A DNA stretch of 64,000 bases from Paenibacillus agri (GTDB lineage Bacteria; Bacillota; Bacilli; Paenibacillales; Paenibacillaceae): contig NZ_JABWCS010000210.1 in the NCBI RefSeq assembly GCF_013359945.1, forward strand, positions 1 through 64,000. Reading direction: 5' to 3'. The translations under genes and the position numbers were made by a program. Shown in pieces: positions 35,309 to 44,226 of the stretch; position 1 is the stretch's first letter; the number at the start of each line of letters is the position of its first letter. The notes under the pieces were generated by a model, which worked only from the letters and a program-made list of their open reading frames with translations, searched no databases and was not told where the DNA came from.

Positions 35309-38053
35309 ATGCCAAGCAAGGATCATTTTTCGCTAGCCCGTACTCTGGAGTCGGGCGGCAAAACGTATCGCTACTACGACCTTAATTCCCTTGAACAACA
35401 AGGACTGGGTGCCATTTCCTCCCTGCCCTTTTCCATCAAAGTATTGCTTGAGGCTGCAGTTCGTCAATTCGACGGACGGGCGATCACGGAAGAGCATGTA
35501 AAGCAGCTGGCCGGCTGGGCTGGCGGTATTGACCGAAACAAAGAAATTCCTTTTATCCCTGCTCGGATCGTACTGCAGGACTTCACCGGTGTACCGGTAG
35601 TCGTAGACCTGGCAGCCATGCGGGATACTGTTAAAAAAGCAGGCGGCGATCCCAAGAAGATCAATCCGCTCGTACCGGTAGACCTGGTTATTGACCACTC
35701 TGTCATGGTCGATGCCTTCGGTACATCCGATGCCCTGGAATACAATATGAACGTTGAATTCGAGCGTAATGAAGAGCGCTATCGCTTCCTGCGCTGGGCG
35801 CAGACAGCCTTCAACAATTTCCGTGCGGTTCCGCCTGCAACGGGTATTGTCCACCAGGTGAATCTGGAGTATCTGGCTTCTGTCGCCGCTACGAAGACCC
35901 AAGATGGCGAAACCGTAGTTTATCCGGACTCTCTTGTAGGAACAGACTCCCACACTACCATGATCAATGGTCTTGGCGTAGTCGGCTGGGGCGTCGGCGG
36001 TATCGAGGCCGAAGCAGGTATGCTGGGCCAACCGCTTTATTTTGTTACACCAGATGTTGTGGGCTTTAAGCTTACCGGTAGCCTCGTAGAAGGTGCTACT
36101 GCCACTGACCTGGCTTTGACCGTAACTGAGATGCTGCGTAAAAAAGGCGTAGTCGGCAAATTCGTAGAATTCTACGGCCCTGGCCTGGCGAACATCAGTC
36201 TGGCAGACCGTGCTACGGTAGCTAACATGGCTCCTGAATACGGCGCAACGATCGGTTTCTTCCCTGTCGATGAAGAGACACTGGCTTACCTCCGCAGCAC
36301 CGGCCGTCCTGACGACCTGGTGTCATTGGTGGAATCCTACTATAAAGCACAAGGCATGTTCCGTACCGCAGAAACACCAGACCCGCAGTTCAGCGATGTT
36401 ATCGAATTGGATCTGGCTTCGGTTGTACCAAGCTTGGCGGGACCAAAACGTCCGCAGGACCGTGTGGAACTTACGAATATGAAAGAAAGCTTTGAAGGCA
36501 TTATCCGCACACCTGTAAATAAGGGTGGATATGGCCTCAGCGACGAGAAAATCAATCAGGTTGTTGAAATAGAGCACAAGAACGGCTCGACTAGCAAGCT
36601 GCGCACCGGTGCAGTTGTAATTGCAGCAATCACGAGCTGTACGAACACCTCCAACCCAAGCGTTATGCTGGGTGCAGGTCTATTGGCGAAGAAAGCCGTG
36701 GAGCGCGGTCTTACTAAGCCGGGATACGTTAAGAGCAGCTTGACCCCAGGCTCGCTGGTAGTTACAGAGTACCTGGAGAAAGCAGATCTGCTGAAACCGC
36801 TGGAATCTCTCGGCTTCTACGTAGCTGGATATGGCTGTGCTACTTGTATCGGTAACTCTGGCCCACTGCCAGATGAAGTCAGCGAAGCTATTAACGACAA
36901 CGACATGACGGTAGCTGCTGTAATTTCGGGTAACCGGAACTTTGAAGGCCGTGTCCATGCGCAGGTCAAAGCCAACTATCTGGCTTCCCCGCCGCTAGTT
37001 GTCGCTTACGCGCTGGCAGGTACTGTTGACATTGATCTGCAGAATGAGCCACTCGGATACGATCCACAAGGCGAGCCTGTCTTCCTGAAGGATATCTGGC
37101 CTACTTCCGCGGAAATCAAAGAAGCGATCGGCCTCTCCTTGAGCCCGGAAATGTTCCGTCGTAAATACGAAAATGTATTTACCGCAAATGAACGTTGGAA
37201 TTCGATTCCAGTTCCAGAAGGCGAACTGTACGAGTGGGACGATAACTCCACCTACATCCAGAACCCGCCGTTCTTCGAGAATCTGGCCGATGGCCTTGGT
37301 GATATCGATAATATTAACAACGCACGCGTTCTGGCGCTGCTGGGAGACTCTGTTACAACAGACCATATCTCTCCAGCAGGTAACATCTCTACGAACGGTC
37401 CGGCAGGCGAGTACCTGCGCGACCACGGCGTAGAGCGTGCAGACTTCAACTCCTACGGCTCACGCCGCGGTAACCATGAAGTGATGATGCGCGGTACCTT
37501 CGCCAACATTCGTATTCGTAACGCTGTGGCTCCAGGTACAGAGGGCGGGGTAACCACCTTCCTGCCAAGCGAGGAAATAATGTCTATCTATGACGCTTCC
37601 ATGCTGTATCAGTCCGCAGGTCAGAATCTCGTTGTTATCGCCGGAAAAGAGTACGGCACAGGCAGCTCCCGCGACTGGGCCGCTAAAGGAACCCTGCTGC
37701 TGGGCGTCAAAGCCGTCATTGCCGAGAGCTTTGAGCGGATTCACCGCAGCAACCTGGTCGGCATGGGCGTTCTGCCGCTGCAATTCCAGGAAGGTCATGG
37801 CTGGAGCAGCCTGGGCCTGACCGGACGCGAGACCTTCAACATTAACGGTCTAGACAACAATGTGCTGCCTAGCCAAGAATTGACCGTCACGGCTACCCGC
37901 GAAGACGGAACCCACTTCGAGTTCCCTGTCATCGCACGTCTCGACAGTACCGTTGATATCGACTACTACCGCAATGGCGGTATTCTGCAGACTGTACTCC
38001 GCCAGATGCTGGCCGATGCTACAACTACAGATAACGCCCTTCCGGTTGAATAA
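35309..38053 (+). CDS. acnA: Aconitate hydratase
   Basis: This 914-residue enzyme interconverts citrate and isocitrate in the TCA cycle using a [4Fe-4S] cluster. Cluster cysteines lie in [11 protein letters not shown] and [13 protein letters not shown]. Other motifs are [13 protein letters not shown] and [16 protein letters not shown] (as [11 protein letters not shown]). The Bacillus homologue also binds RNA as an iron sensor. The ATG at 35309 has AAGGAGG 7 bp upstream, and matches family length. The upstream 54 codons of the open frame are not coding. It is a monocistronic unit ended by a strong terminator. Confidence 0.97.
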   Translation: MPSKDHFSLARTLESGGKTYRYYDLNSLEQQGLGAISSLPFSIKVLLEAAVRQFDGRAITEEHVKQLAGWAGGIDRNKEIPFIPARIVLQDFTGVPVVVDLAAMRDTVKKAGGDPKKINPLVPVDLVIDHSVMVDAFGTSDALEYNMNVEFERNEERYRFLRWAQTAFNNFRAVPPATGIVHQVNLEYLASVAATKTQDGETVVYPDSLVGTDSHTTMINGLGVVGWGVGGIEAEAGMLGQPLYFVTPDVVGFKLTGSLVEGATATDLALTVTEMLRKKGVVGKFVEFYGPGLANISLADRATVANMAPEYGATIGFFPVDEETLAYLRSTGRPDDLVSLVESYYKAQGMFRTAETPDPQFSDVIELDLASVVPSLAGPKRPQDRVELTNMKESFEGIIRTPVNKGGYGLSDEKINQVVEIEHKNGSTSKLRTGAVVIAAITSCTNTSNPSVMLGAGLLAKKAVERGLTKPGYVKSSLTPGSLVVTEYLEKADLLKPLESLGFYVAGYGCATCIGNSGPLPDEVSEAINDNDMTVAAVISGNRNFEGRVHAQVKANYLASPPLVVAYALAGTVDIDLQNEPLGYDPQGEPVFLKDIWPTSAEIKEAIGLSLSPEMFRRKYENVFTANERWNSIPVPEGELYEWDDNSTYIQNPPFFENLADGLGDIDNINNARVLALLGDSVTTDHISPAGNISTNGPAGEYLRDHGVERADFNSYGSRRGNHEVMMRGTFANIRIRNAVAPGTEGGVTTFLPSEEIMSIYDASMLYQSAGQNLVVIAGKEYGTGSSRDWAAKGTLLLGVKAVIAESFERIHRSNLVGMGVLPLQFQEGHGWSSLGLTGRETFNINGLDNNVLPSQELTVTATREDGTHFEFPVIARLDSTVDIDYYRNGGILQTVLRQMLADATTTDNALPVE

Positions 38054-38068
38054 CCTGAAATTTTAACA

Positions 38069-38114
38069 AAAGGATGTCCACAGAGCCATAGGCGCTGAGG
38101 GCATCCTTTTTTTT
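38069..38114 (+). terminator. Intrinsic terminator of acnA
   Basis: AAAGGATGTCC pairs with GGGCATCCTTT around a long loop, followed by an unbroken T8. Confidence 0.88.
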
Positions 38115-38136
38115 GCATGGTTGGATGTAAAGAGAT

Positions 38137-38221
38137 GGGGGTTGGGGTTGGGGTTGGGGTTGGGGTTGGGGTTGGGGTTGGGGTTGGGGTTGGGGTTGGG
38201 GTTGGGGTTGGGGTTGGGGTT
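38137..38221 (+). repeat. (GGGGTT)14 hexamer tandem array
   Basis: Fourteen units, thirteen of them perfect (38144-38221), plus a first unit with one extra G. The plus strand is a G-quadruplex-forming sequence. The unit is the same as the ciliate TTGGGG telomere repeat; here it is internal, so a telomere role is not implied. Confidence 0.98.
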
Positions 38222-38456
38222 CCGTCGTTCGTAGTTCATGGATCTTGGTTAGTGGACCGTGCTCGTGGCTCCGTGATTATGTGGTTATGTGGTTCCATAG
38301 TTCGTGGATCGTGGTTAGTGAAACCGTAGCTCGTGGTTCCGTGGTTCTGTGCTTCTGTGGTTATGTTGTTCCATAGTTCGTGGATCGTGGCTAGTGGATC
38401 GTGGCTAGTGGCTAGTGGATCGTGGCTAGTGGAACGTAGCTCGTGGTTCGAAAATA
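38222..38456 (+). repeat. GTGG-rich degenerate minisatellite
   Basis: Imperfect repeats of GTGGATCGTGGCTAG (15 bp) and CGTGGTTCCGTGGTT-like units follow the hexamer array directly. A longer period is also visible: CCATAGTTCGTGGATCGTGG begins twice, near 38294 and near 38371. No reading frame of note is present. Confidence 0.85.
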
Positions 38457-38506
38457 ACGACATTTCTGAACTTAATTAAGAACACATATAAAAAGGATCG
38501 CAGTGT

Positions 38507-38697
38507 AATTAACGGCATTTTTGTACCTTAAATCCTCTGCAGCTAAGGGTTAGTGGAGATTAAGTGCAATATTGTACTTTAAATCTTCCAGAATACCTTG
38601 TTCAGCGTGCTTTTCTCGAAAATAAGATACAATAATGCCCTTATTTGATTTATTTTCCTATATTAAAGGAAAATAAGCTACAAAAATGCTGTTAGTT
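38507..38697. repeat. Cluster 1 of an interrupted-palindrome repeat family
   Basis: Four about 27-bp units at 38507-38533, 38558-38584, 38619-38646 and 38670-38697, plus a degraded one near 38454-38478. The consensus is AATAAGGTACAAAAATGCAC followed by TTATT. The first two lie in one orientation and the next two in the other. The same motif recurs at 43.5 kb. Confidence 0.85.
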
Positions 38698-38745
38698 GGG
38701 GAGATGGCCCCTCTTTTTCAATGTTAGATGATTGGTGAAGGGGAA

Positions 38746-38900
38746 ATTCACCGCTTCTTGTGGTTGAAATCTGTCAACAGTCTATGTTCCGGTGCTAGCT
38801 TTCCTATGGAAAGCTTTCAGGCAAGCGCTTTGCTCCTACAGTTCCAAACTTCCCCATTCGCTTATCTTCGTTTTGGTTAATTTCTTTTGTTCGGCTTGTA
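38746..38900 (+). repeat. Dispersed structured repeat (copy B)
   Basis: About 150 bp that aligns with 60951-61096 at roughly 80% by eye. It includes the hairpin GCTTTCC-TAT-GGAAAGC (38798-38814) and the core GCTCCTACAGTTCCAAACTT. No frame is preserved between the copies. Confidence 0.8.
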
Positions 38901-38948
38901 TACTTTCTGCTTTCTGCTTTCCAAACCGAAGGTAGTTGCTCATAAGAG

Positions 38949-38985
38949 AAAAAAGGTTGTTCCAAAACACTTGGAACAACCTTTT
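38949..38985 (-). terminator. Terminator-like hairpin downstream of iclR
   Basis: AAAAGGTTGTTCCA pairs with TGGAACAACCTTTT (38951-38964 with 38972-38985), with flanking A and T tracts, so it can work either way. It is 200 bp past the iclR stop. Confidence 0.75.
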
Positions 38986-39161
38986 CATGTACTGCCGCGG
39001 ATATCGGACGCGGCAGACTGCAGTGCCTGGGCCAGCCGCAGTGCAATAAGGCTGGCCCGAGCTTTAGATGCTGGCCAGCTCTGTGATGCTGGCCGTGCCT
39101 GTACGGGCAGCATGCCAGCTTCGCGCTGCCAGCCGCCTCCGGGGGCGCGGCTAGCAGCGCA

Positions 39162-39203
39162 GGGCTTGATGCTGCCGCCCGTGCTTACGGCAGCATCAAG
39201 CCC
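39162..39203 (-). repeat. Perfect 16-bp hairpin overlapping the end of iclR
   Basis: GGGCTTGATGCTGCCG (39162-39177) pairs with CGGCAGCATCAAGCCC (39188-39203) around a 10-nt loop. The inner arm encodes the final GLMLP codons of iclR, and the stop codon lies in the loop. There is no T tract. Confidence 0.85.
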
Positions 39204-39928
39204 ATCTCAGCCGCCGTCTCATGGAGGACGGCGGCATACGCCAGCAGCGTCTCCTGGGAGAGACGGCTGACTGGCCCGGACACGGACAGCGCGGCCACGA
39301 CAGTGCCGCTGCGTCCCACCACTGGCACGGCTACCGCCGCCGCGCCAGGCTCGCGCTCCTCGAAGCTCGTCGCGTAGCCCAGCTTCATAATCTCCTGGAG
39401 CTGATGCTTATAGGCATCGCGCTCCACATAGTCGGGCCAGCCGGGGCCCTCCAGCAACGACTGCAGCACCTCCGGCGGCGCATAAGCCGCCAGCACCTTA
39501 CTGGAAGCTCCGACCGACAGCGGCAGTCGAGCACCAATCTGCGCCACCCGGCGGATAGCCTGCTGGCTTTGTACAGCCTGAATGCGCACACGCTCCAGTC
39601 CATCGCGCAGGTACAAGCTGACGGTCTCGCCCAGCCGGTCGCGCAGCCGCTCCATAGCCGGCAGCAGCAGAGCTGCCGACTCATCGTAAGCTGGCAGATG
39701 CGTCGACAGCTCCCAGACTCGAATGCCTAGACGGTATTTCTCCGTCGCCGCATTGCGAGTCAGGAAGCCTTTTTCCTCCAACGTTGTTAACAGCCGATGC
39801 ACCGTACTTTTATGTAGACCAATCTGCCCGGCAATCTCCGTCAACCCGAGCTCGTTGTCCTTCGTAAAACACAATAATATATCAAGCGCCCGTTCTACAG
39901 CGCGTACCGTCAGTTTACGGTCCTCCAC
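39185..39928 (-). CDS. IclR family transcriptional regulator
   Basis: This 247-residue protein has an N-terminal winged helix (GLTEIAGQIGLHKSTVHRLLTTLEEKGFL) and the C-terminal IclR ligand-binding domain (about 75-247, with SVGASSKVLAAY and AVPVVGRSGTVVAALSVSGP). The GTG start has GGGGAG 6 bp upstream. A 17-bp inverted repeat lies just upstream. No catabolic operon adjoins, so the target is elsewhere or is the divergent hydrolase. The coding sequence is GC-rich compared with flanking DNA. Its last codons form one arm of a 16-bp hairpin. Confidence 0.92.
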   Translation of the reverse strand: MEDRKLTVRAVERALDILLCFTKDNELGLTEIAGQIGLHKSTVHRLLTTLEEKGFLTRNAATEKYRLGIRVWELSTHLPAYDESAALLLPAMERLRDRLGETVSLYLRDGLERVRIQAVQSQQAIRRVAQIGARLPLSVGASSKVLAAYAPPEVLQSLLEGPGWPDYVERDAYKHQLQEIMKLGYATSFEEREPGAAAVAVPVVGRSGTVVAALSVSGPVSRLSQETLLAYAAVLHETAAEMGLMLP

Positions 39929-39944
39929 CCTGATCTCCCCTTTT

Positions 39945-39961
39945 GTTTCATCAAATGAAAC
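39945..39961. promoter_or_regulatory. Inverted repeat upstream of iclR
   Basis: GTTTCAT-CAA-ATGAAAC has perfect 7-bp arms, 17 bp upstream of the iclR start. Its size and symmetry suit an IclR-type dimer site, so autoregulation is likely. Confidence 0.6.
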
Positions 39962-40086
39962 TCGGTTACATTATTAAATATAATCAATTCTATCTTAGAG
40001 CAAATCCCTGCGGAAATCCAGCACATTCGGCACACGGAAAAGGCTGGGCTCCACTTTACAGTTGCATTACAAAACCGTTGATTTCA

Positions 40087-40115
40087 TTGACTTTGATAAG
40101 TCATGATCATACGAT
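40087..40115 (+). promoter_or_regulatory. Promoter of the alpha/beta hydrolase gene
   Basis: -35 TTGACT (40087-40092) and -10 TACGAT (40110-40115), 17-bp spacer. Confidence 0.55.
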
Positions 40116-40192
40116 ATATATAAGTAGAAAGACGCTAATACGTAAGACTTTTCACACTTGTATCTGTCAAAAAGATTAGGAGGGTGACCATC

Positions 40193-41233
40193 ATGGATTT
40201 GGCTACAACTCGCACCGGTACGCCGGTCTCCCGCCAGCCTATAGAACGCAAGCCTGATACGCCGCCGCCATTGTCCCTGGGCATGATTCGCTTCAAGCAT
40301 ATCATTGTAGCATTGCTGCTTTCGGTATTCTTCTTTTTCGTGTTCTGCTTCATCTCTCTGCATGGCTATATTGCCTGGGTGTTGTCCAACCCAACAGTTG
40401 CCCCCCTCTATTCCAACCCTTCAATTGCCAAGGGTCTCAAGTATGAGGATGTGACCTTCCCGGCATTGGACGGCAGTCGCACTATGCAAGGCTGGTACAT
40501 TCCCGCTGAAGGATCTACGAAGACTATCGTATTTAGCCATGGCTATGGCGCCAATCGCGAGGAATCCTGGGTGCCGATGTATGATCTTGCGCATTACGCC
40601 CATCGCCTGAATTTTAATGTCGTAATGTTCGATTATGGTTTTGCTTCACAGATCAATAAGGATATCGCTACAGGTGGCAAAAAAGAATCTCAGCAGCTGC
40701 TAGGTGCCATCCAATTCGCTAAGGAGAAAGGCGCGCAGCAGATTGTCGTCTGGGGCTTCTCCATGGGTGCTGGAACCGCGCTTCAGGCAGGACTAGTCAC
40801 CAAGGATGTAGATGCCATGATTCTCGACAGCACCTTCCTGCTGGAACCGGACACGCTGTACCATAATATCAAACAAAACATCGATCTGCCGCGTCAGCCC
40901 TCTCTGGAAATTATGGAGCTATTGTTCCCGTTGCTTAACGGAACTGGGCTGAATCAGATTCCATACGCCAAGGTAAAATCAGAGGATTATCCATTCCCGA
41001 TCCTGTTCATGCACGGAACCAAGGATGACAAGGCGCCTTATCCAATTGCCGAGGAGCTTGCAGCAAACCAGAGCAACCCTTACTCTGAATCCTGGATTGT
41101 AGAGGGCAGCCATCATGAACTATTGTTCCGGGAGCATCCGCGCGAATATTTGCGCCGGGTCTCTGCATTCCTGGGTAATGTACAGCTGGCAGAAGCGAAA
41201 GAAATCGAGCAGTCCACCGCCGTAAAACCTTAG
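40193..41233 (+). CDS. Membrane-anchored alpha/beta hydrolase
   Basis: This 346-residue protein has one membrane helix (about 38-65) followed by an alpha/beta hydrolase fold. Motifs are VFSHGYGANREESW (oxyanion loop), the nucleophile Ser in WGFSMGAGTA, Asp in HGTKDDKAPY and His in EGSHHEL. It resembles the YqkD/YfhR group of unknown substrate. The ATG at 40193 has AGGAGG 9 bp upstream; an in-frame GTG at 40184 is less likely. Confidence 0.9.
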   Translation: MDLATTRTGTPVSRQPIERKPDTPPPLSLGMIRFKHIIVALLLSVFFFFVFCFISLHGYIAWVLSNPTVAPLYSNPSIAKGLKYEDVTFPALDGSRTMQGWYIPAEGSTKTIVFSHGYGANREESWVPMYDLAHYAHRLNFNVVMFDYGFASQINKDIATGGKKESQQLLGAIQFAKEKGAQQIVVWGFSMGAGTALQAGLVTKDVDAMILDSTFLLEPDTLYHNIKQNIDLPRQPSLEIMELLFPLLNGTGLNQIPYAKVKSEDYPFPILFMHGTKDDKAPYPIAEELAANQSNPYSESWIVEGSHHELLFREHPREYLRRVSAFLGNVQLAEAKEIEQSTAVKP

Positions 41234-41844
41234 CTACTACCATAGATCAAAATATTCCCAGCGTTCTCATACGTCTGCTTCATAGCATTAATATTTCATA
41301 GTATATTCCACTCAAGATATTAATCTTCTGTAATTCTTCTACAAAAGACACACAAGTCTCCTTCCGGATATGCAGAAATGTTGCCGGCTGGGGGCTTTTC
41401 TTTTCTGCGGGGCCAGCCGCAAGCCACCCGTATTATTATAGACCTACCATTTTGCAGGATACTTAAATTCTGTGGTACAAGAAAGGTAGCTCAATCTATA
41501 TCCGCTCAAATTAGTTCAGCTCTGAACAATTCAGAACAATTCAGATCAATTTAGATTAATTCAGCCCGCCTCCATCCAAACTGCCTGCCTCTTACCATCC
41601 CTCTACCTTTTCCTCGAAGCTATTCCTCGTTGCTGTTCTCCAAAACCCTTCTCTAAAGCTTTTCCTTAAAGCTCTTCTATAGGCAGTTCTCCAAGCTGTT
41701 CTCTAAGCTTATTCCCAACCCATTTTCTAAAGTCCCCCTGTTTGCTTCCTTAATATTTTTGCCGCCTCACCAAGCTCATAAGCCATCTGTTCTGCTCATA
41801 TAAATGTATTTGTGAAGTCATATCACGGGAGGTTTGAACAAGTA
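41234..41844. other. Repeat-rich intergenic region
   Basis: No gene is apparent. It holds a 10-bp tandem repeat (41524-41563), a GGCTGG/CCAGCC hairpin near 41390, and a C/T-rich stretch (41620-41745) of degenerate TTCTCTAAAGCT-like units. There is no convincing promoter for the gene that follows. Confidence 0.6.
41524..41563 (+). repeat. 10-bp tandem repeat
   Basis: Four copies of GAACAATTCA; the last two differ by one to three bases. Confidence 0.85.
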
Positions 41845-43368
41845 ATGCTATATGTATACGGACCGATGCTGCCAGTACGCATTCTGGAAGAAATCGTATT
41901 TTGGAAGACTCAGGAGAAGGAGCATACCGAGGTTATCAAGGCCATCGTTCCCAATCTTGAACAGCCCTATGTGAAACTGCTGGATGAATGGGCTGTTGTT
42001 TTCGGAGCTACCGAGGAAGCTGCCAGGCATCTATTGGAGTCTGCCCTTTCTGCCCCGGCTCATGGGGATCAATGGGCTCTGATCAACGAGACTGAACAGC
42101 TACTACGTGTAGCCAGCGCACAGTCTACCGAGTTCATAAGACAGCTATATGCCATCATGGAGGGCAGTGCTGCGGTCAAGGCCGTGCCGCTGGCAACCAT
42201 CGTCCTGCTGCATATCATCCGCGAATCGGAATACTTCCTGGCCGTCCTGCAGACATTGAATACGCCGGGGCAGTTGGGGGGACTGATGCGCGAGTATGCG
42301 CTGAGCGGCTTGTCAGATCCGGAGGAGCGGTCTGCAGAACAGAATTACGTTTCGGGAAATAACTATACAGCAGAACAGGGTGCGTTTGTGCCGAGCGAAT
42401 TAACAGATTCGGAGGAAAGACCAAGAGAACAGGATTATGCTGCGGGAAATGGCTATACAGTGGAACAGGGCGAGTATGCGCTGGGCGACTTAGCAGATTC
42501 GGAGCAACACCCCCGAGAACAGGACTATACCGTGGAAAATGACTATACAGTGGAACAGGGCGAGTATGTGCTGGGCGACTTAGCCAATTCAGAACAACGG
42601 TCAGCAGAGCAGGATTTTGCGGCGAAAAATAGCTATACAGCGGAACAAAGTCACCTTGTAGAACAGGATTATACGACGGAACAAGGTTATTTTCTAGAAC
42701 AGGATGGTCCATATTTGCTACAAGAGTCACGCGAACTATCTGCTGTTCCGATTGGCGGCCACCGTCTGCCACCTCTGCCTTATGCATACAACGCGCTAGA
42801 ACCCTATATTGACGAGAAAACGATGCGCATTCACCACGACAAGCACCATCAAAGCTACGTGGATGGCCTGAACACTGCCGAAATCAAGCTAGCCGAGGCC
42901 CGTAAAAGCGGTAATTTCGACCTGGTGAAGCATTGGGAACGGGAGCTCGCCTTTAACGGGGCTGGACACTACCTGCACACCATCTTCTGGAACGAAATGT
43001 CGCCGCAGGGTGGCGGACGTCCAACCGGACCTTTACTGGATGCCATTGAGCAAAGCTTTGGTAGCTACGACAGCTTCAAGCAGCAGTTCAGCGAAGCGGC
43101 GAACAAGGTAGAGGGTGGTGGATGGGCGATTCTGGTATGGAGTCCGCGTAGCCACAGACTGGAGATTTTAACCGCTGAGAAGCACCAAAATCTATCTCAA
43201 TGGGATGTCATTCCGCTGCTCGCTCTGGATGTATGGGAGCATGCATACTATCTGAAGCACCAAAATAAGCGTGCCGACTATATCAAGGATTGGTGGAACG
43301 TGGTGAACTGGCCTTACGTATCCGAGCGCTACAATGCAGCCAGCAAGCTGGCTTGGCAGCCTTATTAA
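41845..43368 (+). CDS. Superoxide dismutase fused to a DUF2935-like domain through a repeat linker
   Basis: 507 residues in three parts. The N-terminal 145 residues are helical and resemble the DUF2935 ferritin-like group (ILEEIVFWKTQEKEHTEVI, HIIRESEYFLAVL). Residues about 145-300 are four tandem about 30-residue acidic repeats (consensus LADSEQ.PREQDYT.EN.YTVEQGEY). The C-terminal 205 residues are a complete Fe/Mn superoxide dismutase with ligands in RIHHDKHH, GAGHYLHTIFW and DVWEHAYY. Bacillus SodF also has an N-terminal extension, but I know of no repeat linker there. A GGGAGG site sits 12 bp before the ATG. There is no clear promoter. A normal sodA lies 4 kb away. Confidence 0.88.
   Translation: MLYVYGPMLPVRILEEIVFWKTQEKEHTEVIKAIVPNLEQPYVKLLDEWAVVFGATEEAARHLLESALSAPAHGDQWALINETEQLLRVASAQSTEFIRQLYAIMEGSAAVKAVPLATIVLLHIIRESEYFLAVLQTLNTPGQLGGLMREYALSGLSDPEERSAEQNYVSGNNYTAEQGAFVPSELTDSEERPREQDYAAGNGYTVEQGEYALGDLADSEQHPREQDYTVENDYTVEQGEYVLGDLANSEQRSAEQDFAAKNSYTAEQSHLVEQDYTTEQGYFLEQDGPYLLQESRELSAVPIGGHRLPPLPYAYNALEPYIDEKTMRIHHDKHHQSYVDGLNTAEIKLAEARKSGNFDLVKHWERELAFNGAGHYLHTIFWNEMSPQGGGRPTGPLLDAIEQSFGSYDSFKQQFSEAANKVEGGGWAILVWSPRSHRLEILTAEKHQNLSQWDVIPLLALDVWEHAYYLKHQNKRADYIKDWWNVVNWPYVSERYNAASKLAWQPY
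42295..42720 (+). repeat. 90-bp tandem repeat inside the SOD fusion gene
   Basis: About four copies of a 90-bp (30-codon) unit lie in frame, the last degenerate and shortened to AEQ/VEQDYTTEQ fragments. The repeat is at both DNA and protein level, which points to slippage or unequal recombination in frame. Confidence 0.85.
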
Positions 43369-43478
43369 GGAATACGGGTGACTTTATCTTAATCTGTTTT
43401 GGAGAGCGAGATACCCATGTTCAATTCAAATCTGCTAGATTGCTTCACATGATGCTTCACTCTCTTCAGAATAAAAAC

Positions 43479-43670
43479 AAATAACAACATTTTTGTACCT
43501 TAATTGGGATCAAAACGCACTTTATGAGCAATTAGAGGCAAAATTGTACCTTAAAATGGATAGATATGCCTCTAGAAAGGACCACATGTAAAATTAAGGT
43601 ACAAAAATGCACTTAATTACCAATAAATCGAATTCCCCCATGAAATAAGATACAAATTTGCACTTATTTC
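43479..43670. repeat. Cluster 2 of an interrupted-palindrome repeat family
   Basis: Units at 43479-43505, 43530-43556, 43590-43618 and 43642-43670. The best reads AATTAAGGTACAAAAATGCA and then CTTAATT, with inverted ends. As in cluster 1, two units in one orientation are followed by two in the other, at similar spacing. Confidence 0.87.
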
Positions 43671-43776
43671 AAAATTTTCGCTAAAAATCCGACCTATATC
43701 GATATCCCAGAGCGATTTATGAAAAGCAGCATTCAGCACGCAGAGTCTTCTTTAAGAGGGGCGCTACTCGACTCTT

Positions 43777-43908
43777 TATACAGTTCGGCGTGCTACCCTT
43801 GCTTAGGTCTATACAGTTCGGCGTGCTACCCTTGCTTAGGTCTATACAGTTCGGCGTGCTACCCTTGCTTAGGTCTATACAGTTCGGCGCGCTAGCCTTG
43901 CTTAGGTC
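43777..43908 (+). repeat. 33-bp tandem repeat, four copies
   Basis: The unit begins TATACAGTTCGGCGTGCTAC and ends GCTTAGGTC. Copies 1-3 are identical and copy 4 (43876-43908) has two changes. There are no spacers, so it is not CRISPR. Confidence 0.95.
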
Positions 43909-44174
43909 TTTACGCTGGTCGCAGCATGTCTCTGCTTAAGTCGCGGCCCGACCTCTGACCGATACTTTCGTCAACGCGCTTCCTGCACAGATTTCGCCAT
44001 GGACAGACCATCCTATTTTCCTAGCTCCTAGCTACAATGGTGGCTTCGCTCTCCCTTAGTTGGACCTTTACCAGCTAGATCATGCGTGCCTTTAAGCCCC
44101 CTACTGCTACCTTGGCATCCACTGACACCACCTTCACACCTAGATAGTACGTACCTCTAGGCACGCCAACGAAC

Positions 44175-44220
44175 AAAAAAAGGACCTGCCCGCCATCGGA
44201 ATGGCTGGTAGGTCCTTTTT
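44175..44220 (-). terminator. Intrinsic terminator of folE
   Basis: The minus strand has a long stem, AAAAAGGACCT with AGGTCCTTTTT and an inner GCCAT/ATGGC, followed by more T. It lies 7 bp after the folE stop. Confidence 0.92.
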
Positions 44221-44226
44221 GCTGTA

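Larger units (their letters stand above)
43369..44170. other. Repeat-rich intergenic region
   Basis: No gene was recognised. It contains cluster 2 of the interrupted-palindrome repeat (43479-43670) and the 33-bp tandem repeat (43777-43908). The remainder (about 43910-44165) has short TAGCTCCTAGCTAC- and CTAGATNRTRCGTRCCT-like echoes but nothing clear. Confidence 0.65.

Noticed and set aside
38137..38221. Telomere of a linear replicon
   Set aside because: The array is internal with ordinary genes on both sides. It has no terminal hairpin or protein-linked end.
38117..38329. 70-residue frame with a Gly-Val run
   Set aside because: The repeat comes from the GGGGTT array. There is no SD and no other coding sign.
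43777..43908. CRISPR array
   Set aside because: The 33-bp units are directly adjacent with no spacers, and no cas genes are in the window.
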